Below, piece by piece: positions 43,045 through 51,133 of a stretch of 64,000 nucleotides of DNA (its first letter is position 1; each line of letters opens with the position of its first letter). The notes beneath the pieces are model-generated. The model ran no database searches. It was not told where the DNA came from and saw only the letters and a list, made by a program, of their open reading frames with translations. Where the stretch lies: contig NZ_JBBOOE010000002.1 of NCBI RefSeq assembly GCF_038002965.1, positions 186,001 through 250,000 on the forward strand, written 5' to 3'. This stretch comes from Robertmurraya sp. FSL R5-0851 (GTDB taxonomy: Bacteria > Bacillota > Bacilli > Bacillales > Cytobacillaceae). The position numbers and the translations under genes are program-made.

Positions 43045-43143
43045 TTAGTCCTCTGTACCTCTATACCCCCATCTTGGCTTACCATGACAGCATCGGCAAC
43101 TTCCTCTTCCTATACAATATTGACACCCACGAATACCAAATAG
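43045..43143 (-). other. Cys-rich minus-strand frame without start codon
   Basis: An open frame encodes LFGIRGCQYCIGRGSCRCCH followed by GKPRWGYRGTED. The five Cys and one His within 15 residues look like a metal-binding peptide. A stop codon directly precedes the frame and no ATG/GTG/TTG lies at its beginning, so it is either a relic or uses a rare start. Not claimed as an expressed gene. Confidence 0.25.
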
Positions 43144-43230
43144 TTATTTAATAAGCAGTTCACATAGAAATAAATTATTTAACATTCAAACATCTAATTG
43201 ACCAAAAGAAAAGTTTTACATATACTAATA

Positions 43231-43250
43231 TACAAATAAACGTTTGAATA
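43231..43250 (+). promoter_or_regulatory. Remnant cad-type operator
   Basis: TACAAATAAACGTTTGAATA has the CAAA...TTTG dyad and overall look of the CadC operator. It lies 13 bases before the truncated cadC-like frame. Confidence 0.5.
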
Positions 43251-43262
43251 AGGGGTGTAGTG

Positions 43263-43476
43263 ATGAAACACGATGATGTTTGTGAAATATCCTGTGTGGA
43301 TGGAGAAAAAGTACAAAAAGTGAAGGAATCAGTCTCCAACCAAAACACTATCGCTGTTGCACAAATATTTAAGGCTCTTGCAGATGACACAAGGATTAAA
43401 ATTGCTTGAGCGAAACCGCGACAAAATCGCAGAAAAATATAACAATTTACAAAGGCAAATAGCTCAAATTAACTAA
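43263..43476 (+). pseudogene. Truncated CadC-like ArsR/SmtB repressor fused to a foreign 3' fragment
   Basis: A frame starting at 43263 after AGGGGTG encodes a CadC-type N-terminus (DVCEISCVDGEKVQKVKE, with the two N-terminal Cys that bind Cd/Pb, and IFKALADDTRIKI). It stops at 43409 after 48 residues. CadC proteins are about 120 residues, so the winged helix is missing. Immediately after, another frame encodes LERNRDKIAEKYNNLQRQIA and a stop at 43476. That looks like the C-terminal helix of a MerR-type or similar protein. The locus is therefore a deletion joint. The cadA partner is absent; an IS4 pair lies 38 bases beyond. Confidence 0.7.
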
Positions 43477-43513
43477 TAAATAGTTGCTTAAATTTAAATA
43501 CTATATTATTCCT

Positions 43514-44871
43514 CACTAGTGTTGCATAAATAGTGTCATAATTTTCAGTTTACTCACCTTCCCTGTTTAGAGGCAAAAAAGTAAATACCCAATCAAAGGT
43601 GGCCCTATCCATTTGGAAATTTATTTACAATTAGACTTTTGCAACGACGACAATTTGCATATTTAAGGGATGGCTTTTCCTTCAATCTTTCGAAGCCAAA
43701 CATTCGCTGGTTTCCACAATGCAGCCCTTAGATAACGGCTAATCTGTAAGGTTTTTCGCTTGCTTCTGGTCTCGATTTGTACGAGAACATGTAGGCAAAA
43801 AACAATTAGTGCGATAAATACTTGATTTTGAATCGCCCATTCGCTTTGACCGTAGAACTTTTTGATGCTGAGATGTTGTTTGATCCATTTAAAAAACAGC
43901 TCAATGGCCCACCGTGATTTATACATTTCTGAAATTTCTTCGGCGCTTAAATCAAAACGATTTGTAATTAAATGAAGTTCATTTCCTTTTGAGTCAATCA
44001 CTTTTAGAAGCCGAAAGTAATTTTCAGCACGGTTTTGAGTCGTACCTATCAACACCATTTGGTCTGATAAAACAGCTGTATCCTTGGGTAGCTTAAAATC
44101 GTATACGTTCCGTATGACTGCATTTTTGCGTAGCCGTGAAAGAAAGAAGTAGCTATCATCAGTCATGCGATCAAAGCGCTCGTAGTCTAGATAACCACGG
44201 TCAAACACATACATGCATTCCTTGTCATCCACCATGATTTCAAGCTGACCACGGTCATGTTCTTTTGCCGTTGTCATAACGGCCTTTTCAGGATAGGATA
44301 TACCCTTTTCCATAAACACAAGGCGCAAATGTAACTTTACACCTGCTTTTGTTTTGCGGAATTTAGCCCATTTATGATTGGTCAAATTAAGTGGCAATGT
44401 GCTTGAATCAATGATTTTTAACGGCATCACGAGTTTCGTGTAATGCGTTTTGGCATGAATTTGTGACACTAAATCAAGGAAAAGCCTTTGAAATAGATCA
44501 GGGTTTATGCCGTTTAACCGCCGTGACAACTGAGAAATACTAATAGAATCAAGGTCTATCCCTTTTTGAAGCTGGTCATCGAAAAGACAATCACCCAGCG
44601 CATGCAGACTTTCAATTTCTTGTAGCTGCGCAAAAAGTAGTAATTTTAGAAATGACTCTGTCGTTAATTTTTTCGTATAGTAATCTAATTTCATCGTTTT
44701 CACGTTTTCTTCAAATAATTGAAGATTTATAGGTGAAAACCATTGTCCAAATGAAGTTTTTCGTGTAATCTGGTCCATGTGATGGTCCTTTTTTAGTGGA
44801 TTTGGACGGGTTACCACCTGACTAATCCATTATAAAGGACTTTTTCTTTGCACAAAATAATAATATTGAAC
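43514..44871 (-). mobile_element. IS4-family element copy B, right end missing
   Basis: The left end CACTAGTGTTGCATAAAT is intact and preceded by the target sequence ATTATTCCT (43505-43513). The element runs to TTGAAC at 44871, where about 45 bases and the right inverted repeat expected from copy A are missing. It then joins directly to the left end of copy C. The matching ATTATTCCT lies after copy C at 46275-46283. Confidence 0.88.
43663..44778 (-). CDS. IS4-family DDE transposase (copy B)
   Basis: The 371-residue transposase begins MDQITRKTSFGQWF at the position equivalent to copy A; the open frame extends upstream to 44817 without a better start. Catalytic regions KIIDSSTLPL, YVFDRGYLDYERF and KSRWAIELFFKW are complete. 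It differs from copies A and C at scattered positions, so it is an independent lineage and not a fresh duplicate. Since its own right terminus is gone, it could move only by using the right end of copy C. Confidence 0.94.
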   Translation of the reverse strand: MDQITRKTSFGQWFSPINLQLFEENVKTMKLDYYTKKLTTESFLKLLLFAQLQEIESLHALGDCLFDDQLQKGIDLDSISISQLSRRLNGINPDLFQRLFLDLVSQIHAKTHYTKLVMPLKIIDSSTLPLNLTNHKWAKFRKTKAGVKLHLRLVFMEKGISYPEKAVMTTAKEHDRGQLEIMVDDKECMYVFDRGYLDYERFDRMTDDSYFFLSRLRKNAVIRNVYDFKLPKDTAVLSDQMVLIGTTQNRAENYFRLLKVIDSKGNELHLITNRFDLSAEEISEMYKSRWAIELFFKWIKQHLSIKKFYGQSEWAIQNQVFIALIVFCLHVLVQIETRSKRKTLQISRYLRAALWKPANVWLRKIEGKAIP

Positions 44872-46274
44872 CACTAGTGTTGCATAAATAATTTCGTAAT
44901 TTTCAGTTTAATTATATTCTCTATTTAGAGCCAAAAAAGTAAATACCCAACAAAGGTGGCTCCATCCATTTGGAAATTTATTTACAATTAGACCTGTGTG
45001 ACGACGACAACTTTCTTATCAAGGAATGGCTTTTCCTTCAATTTTTCGGAGCCAAATATGGGCTGGTTTCCAAAGGGCAGCCCGTAGATAACGGCTAATT
45101 TTTAAGGTTTTTCGCTTACTATTTGTCTCAAGTTGAACAAGAACATGTAGGCAAAAAACGATAAGTGCGATAAACACTTGATTTTGAATGGCCCATTCGC
45201 TTTGTCCGTAGAACTTTTTGATGCTAAGGTGCTGTTTGATCCATTTAAAAAACAACTCAATGGCCCACCTTGATTTATACATCTCTGAAATTTCTTCAGC
45301 GTTCAAATCAAAGCGATTGGTGATTAAATGGAGTTCATTTCCTTTGGAATCAAGCACTTTTAGAAGGCGAAAGTAATTTTCAGCACGGTTTTGGGTTGTA
45401 CCAATCAGGACCATTTGATCTGATAAAACAGCGGAATCCTCGGGTAGTTTAAAATCATAAACCTCCCGTATAACGGCGTTTTTTCTTAGCCTTGATAGAA
45501 AAAAGTAACCGCCATCTGTCATGCGATCAAAGCGCTCGTAGTCTAGATAGCCACGGTCAAACACATACATGCATTCCTTGTCATCGACCATGATTTCAAG
45601 TTGACCACGATCATGTTCGTTTGCCGTTGTTATGACTGCTTTTTCTGGATAGGACGCACCTTTTTCCATAAACACAAGGCGTAGATGCAACTTCACACCG
45701 GCTTTTGTCTTACGGAACTTTGCCCATTTATGATTGGTCAAATTAAGTGGCAATGTGCTTGAATCAATGATTTTTAACGGCATGACCAGTTTCGTATAGT
45801 GTGTCTTGGCATGAATTTGTACGACCAAATCAAGGAAAAGCCTTTGAAATAGATCTGGGTTCATGCCATTTAATCGCCGTGACAGCTGAGAAATACTGAT
45901 CGAATCAAGGTCAATCCCTTTTTGAAGTTGGTCATCGAATAGACAATCACCTAGCGCATGCAGGCTTTCGATTTCTTCTAGCTGGGCAAAAAGTAGTAAT
46001 TTTAGGAAAGACTCTGTCGTTAATTTTTTCGTATAGTAATCTAATTTCATCGTTTTCACCTGTTCTTCAAATAATTGAATATTAATTGGTGAAAACCATT
46101 GTCCAAATGAAGTTTTTCGTGTAATCTTGTCCATGAGATGTGTCCTTTTTAGTGGATTTGGACGGGTTACCACCTGACTTATCCATTATAAAGGACTTTT
46201 TCTTTGCACAATATAATAAAGTTGAACATTTTGAGTATTTTTAATAGTGAAATTAAATTAATGCAACACTAGTG
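44872..46274 (-). mobile_element. IS4-family element copy C
   Basis: Both ends carry CACTAGTGTTGCAT in inverted form (44872 and 46267-46274). The length is 1403 bases, close to copy A. The right flank is ATTATTCCT, the partner of the repeat left of copy B. The left end abuts copy B with no intervening target sequence. Confidence 0.92.
45019..46134 (-). CDS. IS4-family DDE transposase (copy C)
   Basis: The 371-residue transposase starts MDKITRKTSFGQWF at 46134. DDE regions are intact (KIIDSSTLPL, YVFDRGYLDYERF, KSRWAIELFFKW). Compared with copies A and B it has several private changes (AQLEEIESLH, VVQIHAKTH, TTANEHDRG), showing separate descent. It may supply transposase for both B and C. Confidence 0.94.
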   Translation of the reverse strand: MDKITRKTSFGQWFSPINIQLFEEQVKTMKLDYYTKKLTTESFLKLLLFAQLEEIESLHALGDCLFDDQLQKGIDLDSISISQLSRRLNGMNPDLFQRLFLDLVVQIHAKTHYTKLVMPLKIIDSSTLPLNLTNHKWAKFRKTKAGVKLHLRLVFMEKGASYPEKAVITTANEHDRGQLEIMVDDKECMYVFDRGYLDYERFDRMTDGGYFFLSRLRKNAVIREVYDFKLPEDSAVLSDQMVLIGTTQNRAENYFRLLKVLDSKGNELHLITNRFDLNAEEISEMYKSRWAIELFFKWIKQHLSIKKFYGQSEWAIQNQVFIALIVFCLHVLVQLETNSKRKTLKISRYLRAALWKPAHIWLRKIEGKAIP

Positions 46275-46283
46275 ATTATTCCT

Positions 46284-46697
46284 AATAGCTAAAATCTATA
46301 ATACATATTAGAAGTTATGAATTTGTTTACTAGAAGTAATTAAAATATGCTTTATATTATTTGTAATATTGATGTGGCAGATAATCTTTAAGTCATTGAT
46401 AACATCACATCTACAACATTTTGATCATTATTGAACTCACTACTCCTCTAGAAAAAGGGGACCATAGTGGGTTTTCTATATTTTGAAATAACCCTAAATC
46501 TATAATAAGAATAAGAATTAAACTACAATAGATTTTAGTCTAATCCGCGAATACTCACTAATTAGCCTAAATTATACATTATATGACACCTTCCGCTATT
46601 TTATTCTCATATTCCTTGAAAATTGTTTGAATTTAGTATAAAGTTTATATATACATCACACAATAAACCTGTTTAACATGGTATTAGAGGTGATTGT
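46284..46697. other. Gene-free AT-rich stretch
   Basis: I see no gene, terminator or clear operator between the IS4 pair and the Doc module, apart from the ribosome binding site region of the antitoxin gene. Confidence 0.5.
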
Positions 46698-46724
46698 ATG
46701 TGCAATAAGGAGGAAGACAACGAA

Positions 46725-46862
46725 ATGGCTATAGATTTAACATATACTGAAAAGGAGCTGAAAGAAATGCAAAAAAACGCACGAAAAAAGAAAATTTTAG
46801 CTCTTGTAAATAAAGCATGTGATCGTAACGATGAAGCTCTTAGAAAGTTGAGTAAGAATTGA
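46725..46862 (+). CDS. Small antitoxin of the Doc module
   Basis: A 45-residue protein (MAIDLTYTEKELKEMQKN to LRKLSKN) with AAGGAGG upstream. It is highly charged and helical, and immediately precedes doc. Its stop codon overlaps the TTG start of doc (TTGA), so translation is coupled. Size, charge and position fit an antitoxin that neutralises the Fic-fold toxin by binding, as Phd does for Doc. It is shorter than Phd and shows no clear DNA-binding domain, so autoregulation is uncertain. Confidence 0.7.
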   Translation: MAIDLTYTEKELKEMQKNARKKKILALVNKACDRNDEALRKLSKN

Positions 46863-47272
46863 ACTTTGAATATTTAACATATGAAGATTTATTAGCAATA
46901 CATGATCTTGCACTAGAACGATACGGTGGTTTGGCAGGTTATGAAAAGGGTTGTGTAGAAGCAAAGGCTGCAATGCCACAAGAAGGGTTCGGCGATTTCG
47001 AATATTATCCTAGATTGTTTCTAAAAGCTGCAGTTTATATGTATTTCATTACTATTAATCATTGTTTTAAAGATGGAAACAAAAGAACTGGTTATTTAGC
47101 AGCTAGTACTTTTTTGAATTTGAATGGTTATAAAATTACCGTTTCAAATGAAGAGTTATTTAATAGATGTATAGAGATTGCTGACAAAAACTCTAGACCT
47201 TTACTAGAAGATGTTGAAATTTGGTTGGAAAAACATTCTGAGATTTATTATTACCAAGATGACCTTGATTAA
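46859..47272 (+). CDS. doc: Doc-family toxin (Fic fold)
   Basis: A 137-residue death-on-curing type protein read from a TTG that overlaps the antitoxin stop. The Fic-type motif HCFKDGNKRTG (His68) matches the Doc consensus. MNFEYLTYEDLLAIHDLALE, YGGLAGYEKGCVEAKAAMPQ and LNGYKITVSNEE are typical of the family. Doc proteins phosphorylate elongation factor Tu and stop translation. With the small upstream gene it forms a toxin-antitoxin module that stabilises plasmids or islands. Downstream hairpin GATTACTTAT/ATAAGTAATC terminates it. Confidence 0.92.
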   Translation: MNFEYLTYEDLLAIHDLALERYGGLAGYEKGCVEAKAAMPQEGFGDFEYYPRLFLKAAVYMYFITINHCFKDGNKRTGYLAASTFLNLNGYKITVSNEELFNRCIEIADKNSRPLLEDVEIWLEKHSEIYYYQDDLD

Positions 47273-47317
47273 TGATTACTTATTTGTCTATATAGAGAGA
47301 TAAGTAATCATTTTTTA
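47273..47317 (+). terminator. Terminator of the Doc module
   Basis: TGATTACTTAT/ATAAGTAATCA stem followed by ATTTTTTAA. Confidence 0.85.
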
Positions 47318-47448
47318 ATGCAAACTTTATGAATATGACTAAAATAGTTATTTATTAGCCACCACTATGTTTTGAAGAATTTTTTCTTTAAAGGTAACAG
47401 AGGACGTCAAAATGAAGAGTGCTTTTAGATATAAATTAATAATTCAAC

Positions 47449-47476
47449 TATTCGTATAACACCAATTAACACTAAT
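47449..47476 (+). other. dif-like Xer recombination site 1
   Basis: TATTCGTATAA-CACCAA-TTAACACTAAT has an 11-6-11 layout like Xer sites. Its left arm resembles dif arms (Bacillus ACTTCCTAGAA; plasmid pdif ATTTCGTATAA). The block TTCAACWATTCGTATAAC and the spacer CACCAA recur at 59299-59321 in the same orientation. Confidence 0.4.
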
Positions 47477-47493
47477 TACCGATTTAGTCTAAA

Positions 47494-47539
47494 CCGCCTT
47501 AACCTATTGATATCAATGGGTTTTGGGCGTTTTTTTATG
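47494..47539 (+). terminator. Hairpin terminator upstream of IS110 copy 3
   Basis: An imperfect stem CGCCTTAACCTATTGA/TCAATGGGTTTTGGGCG is followed by a T run. It has no obvious gene of its own. Confidence 0.6.
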
Positions 47540-47609
47540 TGCTTAGGTTGTTCGCAAAATTTCTATTAACACTAATCGAACTTACCAAACATCCTTATTC
47601 AAGATATGG

Positions 47610-49300
47610 GGCAGCATTCCTGTAATGAATGAAAATGAGGTTTGAACAAAAAAATAACCTCTTGGTAGAATGAGAGAGTCCTAAAGCCGGCTAGCAAAAA
47701 GGACGAACTCAATTAACACCAGGAGGTCTTAAAATGAATTATAACCAAAATGAAAAGATTGCTCAAATCACTTCTCAAACTCTTATTATAGGTGTTGATA
47801 TTGCCAAGTACAAGCATGTCGCACGTGCACAGGACTATAGAGGAATGGAGTTTGGTTCCCCGTGTTATTTTGATAATACCAAGCCAGGATTTGAACTGTT
47901 TCTCAATTGGATCAATCAATTAAAGCTAGAACAACAGATGCAAAAAGTGATAGTAGGAATGGAACCTACTGGCCACTATTGGCTAAACCTAGCACATATA
48001 CAAAAAGAGAATGATATAAAGTTTGTCGCTGTGAACCCGATACATGTTAAGAGGAGTAAGGAACTTGACGATAATTCACCGACTAAAAACGATGTGAAAG
48101 ACGCTAAGTCATCGCTCAGTTGGTCAAGGACGGGAGATATGCTGAACCAACGATTCCACAAGGTGTTTATGCAGAACTCCGCGTGGCGAAAAAAATACGT
48201 GATCTCCTAACTGATGACCTTCAAACGGTGCAAGGCCAGATTCACAACTGGCTAGATCGGTATTTTCCTGAGTTTTTAACCGTCTTTAAGAGTTGGGAAG
48301 GGAAAGCAGCCTTACAGTTTTTAAGGCTAGGAGCCTTACCACATGAACTGACTGATTTCACTAATCAGTTCTTATTGGAACATTTACGAAAGGCAGTTAG
48401 TCGGAGTGTGGGACTAAACAAAATACTAGAGTTAAAACAAGCAGCAAAAGAGTCCATCGGACTTCGCCAAGGTGCTGGTATGGCTAAATTAGAACTAGCA
48501 ACTCTGCTTGATAAGTATGACTAGATACAAAAGAAGTTCGTAGAACTAGATGATAAGATAGATAACCTAATTGAACATATTCCTGGTGTTCAACAAATGT
48601 TAGCTATTAAGGGAGTAGGCAGAGATACGGTTGCCGGCTTCTTTGCGGAAGTAGGAAATCTTCAAGATTATTCTCACCCTAGACAAATCATAAAGCTAGC
48701 TGGACTGAGCTTGAAGGAGAACACCTCTGGCAAACATAAAGGACAAACAAAAATCACCAAACGAGGTAGGAAGAAGCTAAGGGCTCTCCTTTTCAGGGTT
48801 TGTATGATTATGGTTGCGAAGAATTCGGCTTTTAAAGCGTTGCATGCCTATTACACGCAGCGTCCGGATAATCCTCTAAAGAAAATGCAGTCTTTGATAG
48901 CCTTGTGCAATAAGTTAATACGTATATTATTTGCCATTGGTAAAAAACAATTTGAGTTTAGTGAAGAGCGAATGTTAAAGGATATCCCTCATATGAGAGT
49001 AAACGTAGAAGTTGAAAAAACAGCTTAAATCAGTAGGACCAGTATAGTAGAAAAGAGTTTTAGGTGTTAGAAGTCTCGTACATTTGAAGCACGGATTAGT
49101 CAGCAAAGCAATAAAACTTCGGGCAAGGACCCTGTGGGGCAGCATGACTGACATCCACCTCATGGAAAGGTTGGACGAAGGAATTTGAGAGCGAAGACTC
49201 TGTGAGGCATGGGAGGGTTGACCTCCATAAGATATGTGGATATCCACCAGTGCGATCATATTTTTACTCATCCACCATTTTTTTGTAAGTGCGTGGCTGA
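47610..49300 (+). mobile_element. IS110-family element copy 3, diverged and inactive
   Basis: The left end GGCAGCATTCCTGTAATGAA resembles GGAGCATTCCTGTTAGAAG of copies 1 and 2, including TTGAACAAAAAA and CCTCTTGGTA. The 3' non-coding region keeps CGAAGGAAT, GGCATGGGAGGGT, CATAAG and GATATCCA in the order of the other copies. Limits are approximate because no second copy exists for comparison. The transposase gene is broken twice. Confidence 0.7.
47734..49028 (+). pseudogene. Broken IS110-family transposase (copy 3)
   Basis: The gene starts at 47734 after AGGAGG and reads GVDIAKYKHVARAQ, GMEPTGHYWLNLAHI and NSPTKNDVKDAK. A one-base loss near 48108 (GCTAAGTCATCGC where GCTAAGGTCATCGC is expected) then shifts the frame. 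It continues in another frame with LVKDGRYAEPTIPQG to LLDKYD and meets a TAG at 48522 where CAG (Gln) is expected. The remainder (QQMLAIKGVGRDTV to ENTSGKHKGQTKITKRGRKK) is open to 49028. All family regions exist, so this is a decayed but otherwise full-length gene. Confidence 0.88.
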
Positions 49301-49561
49301 TGAGCTATCAGTCTTTTTACTCCAAAGCTCCAAATTTATCCTTACGAGATAAATCCAACCATAGTATCGAGCTTAAACTCTAAAATTACAATTTATAAAA
49401 TACTGAGAATACTGGAGAAAACGTGAGTTTTCACTTTGTTTATTGAGGGAGGTTTATGGAATAGGAACTATTCTTATTAGTAAAATCGTTGGTAATTGCA
49501 TTAGGTATAAATAGAGAAGGATTTCTTCGGGAATGATATACACAAACAAATTGAAAGGTCG
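49301..49561. other. Short gene-free stretch
   Basis: Between the broken IS110 element and the membrane protein gene I see no gene or clear control element. Confidence 0.4.
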
Positions 49562-50041
49562 ATGTTATTGAAGAAAAAGCAAATGTTTTCTCTAACTATG
49601 ATAGTCATTCCTTGGCTTTCTGTTTTGTTTATGGACAAGAAATCATTCTTAAGGTATTTACCTGTTGCAAGTTTTGTTAATCTATTTATAAGTGTCTTTA
49701 GTGTCATCAGCAATAAGAAAAGATGGTGGAAAAATAAAAACCCATTCTCCCCAGGGAATGTAGATTTCTCATACATATTAGGGCCATACTTTGTAGCAAC
49801 ATTATGGATATTTAAATTTACTTATGGTAATTTCCCGAAATATTTGATTGTTAATGTAATGCTAAATATCTTTAATGCTTTTCCTATGGCTACTGTGTGG
49901 GAAAAGGTGGGTGCATTTAAATTTAAAAAAATCACTCATACTAGCTGGTACTTTATTTGTATATTGCTATCAATTATTATCTACGGATATCAATATGTCA
50001 TCGAAAAAACGATTGTAAATGAGAGTAGACTAAAATTATAG
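49562..50041 (+). CDS. Integral membrane protein, unknown function (159 residues)
   Basis: The protein has about four hydrophobic segments (MFSLTMIVIPWLSVLFM, YLPVASFVNLFISVFSVI, YILGPYFVATLWIFKF, WYFICILLSIIIYGYQYVI) with basic loops (NKKRWWKNKNPFSPG). Such proteins are common in Bacillus genomes, but no function is established. AAAGGTC before the ATG is a modest ribosome binding site. It stands alone, separated from ktrAB by about 440 bases holding the riboswitch. Nothing ties it to the copper genes. Confidence 0.65.
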   Translation: MLLKKKQMFSLTMIVIPWLSVLFMDKKSFLRYLPVASFVNLFISVFSVISNKKRWWKNKNPFSPGNVDFSYILGPYFVATLWIFKFTYGNFPKYLIVNVMLNIFNAFPMATVWEKVGAFKFKKITHTSWYFICILLSIIIYGYQYVIEKTIVNESRLKL

Positions 50042-50294
50042 TTATAAAATATATCGCTTACGCTAGCTACTGTTAAAAGGGTGTTGATCCAGAGGTGGAT
50101 TAATGCCTATTTCTGTTGAATTTCTTTGTTGTATAAAAGAAGCAGTTTTACTCAAGAGGAATAGCAAAAAAATAAAGACATAAAACAAAGTTACGCTTTG
50201 TAGATATTTTCTTCTAGATTCAACATTTAAACCACTTATTGACAACGAGAAAAAGTGGATATATATTTGTCTAAGAAAAAATTAAATGAAATGC

Positions 50295-50456
50295 CTAATC
50301 TAAATTGAGCGGGGGAACCAATCTTTTGGGGTGAATCTACGTTTAGTAGAAGGAGACTCTCAACTCCTAATCCGTCAGCTAACCTCGTAGGCGAATTGAG
50401 GGTGGAATGTATTTAATGATACGGGCCATTCTATTTTTTAGAATGGTCTTTTTTAT
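50295..50456 (+). promoter_or_regulatory. c-di-AMP (ydaO/kimA-type) riboswitch with terminator
   Basis: The leader contains the conserved blocks GAGCGGGGGAACCA, TTTTGGGGTGAATC and CGTCAGCTAACCTCGTAGGC of the ydaO class. A terminator stem GCCATTCTA/TAGAATGGTC with a T run (50424-50456) follows as the expression platform. High c-di-AMP favours termination, lowering potassium importer expression. The downstream genes ktrAB are classic targets of this riboswitch. Confidence 0.92.
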
Positions 50457-50478
50457 TTTCTGGAAAGGACGGAGACAA

Positions 50479-51132
50479 ATGAAGCAAATAGCCGTACTAG
50501 GATTGGGTAGATTTGGAGGGAGTTTAGTTAAAGAATTTAATGAATTAGGAATTGATACAATGGCAGTAGACAAAAGCATAGACAAAGTAAATGAATTTGC
50601 TTCTTATGCCACTCATGCTATCCAAGCAAATACTCTTGATGAACCTACTCTGAAGCATTTAGGTATTAGAAATTTTGATTTAGTGGTTGTCTCATTCGGA
50701 GACGATATTGAAGCAAGTATCTTAACTACCCTCCATTTAAAAGAGCTGGGAGTTAAGCAAGTGTGGGCAAAGGCTCAAAATGACTATCATCATAAAGTTT
50801 TAGATAAAATTGGTGCGGATCGAATTATTCACCCAGAAAGGGACATGGCCAAACGGGTAGCCCATTATATCGCATCCGAAAAAATTATTGATTATATTGA
50901 ACTTTCTAAGGACCATAGTATCGTTGAAATAGTAGCATCCGATAAATTACATAATCAAACTTTACTTGAACTCGATGTTAGAGCAAAATATGGGTGCAGT
51001 GTGGTTGCTGTTCAGCGCGGGGAGGACGTAATTGTTGCACCAGTAGCGGAAGAGGTATTACAAAAAGGAGATGTTTTGATTGTGATAGGACATAATTCCG
51101 ATTTAAACCGTTTTGAAGAAAAAGGTGTGTAA
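50479..51132 (+). CDS. ktrA: KtrA potassium uptake regulatory subunit (RCK)
   Basis: A 217-residue cytoplasmic ring-forming subunit. The start at 50479 follows GGACGGAGA; an in-frame ATG at 50407 lies inside the terminator. The RCK-N Rossmann domain has VLGLGRFGGSLVKEFNELG and binds ATP/ADP. VVSFGDDIEASILTTLHLKE follows, then an RCK-C domain (IVEIVASDKLHNQTLLELDV) that binds c-di-AMP in related proteins. It gates the KtrB channel whose gene begins one base after its stop. Controlled by the c-di-AMP riboswitch upstream. Confidence 0.95.
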   Translation: MKQIAVLGLGRFGGSLVKEFNELGIDTMAVDKSIDKVNEFASYATHAIQANTLDEPTLKHLGIRNFDLVVVSFGDDIEASILTTLHLKELGVKQVWAKAQNDYHHKVLDKIGADRIIHPERDMAKRVAHYIASEKIIDYIELSKDHSIVEIVASDKLHNQTLLELDVRAKYGCSVVAVQRGEDVIVAPVAEEVLQKGDVLIVIGHNSDLNRFEEKGV

Positions 51133-51133
51133 C

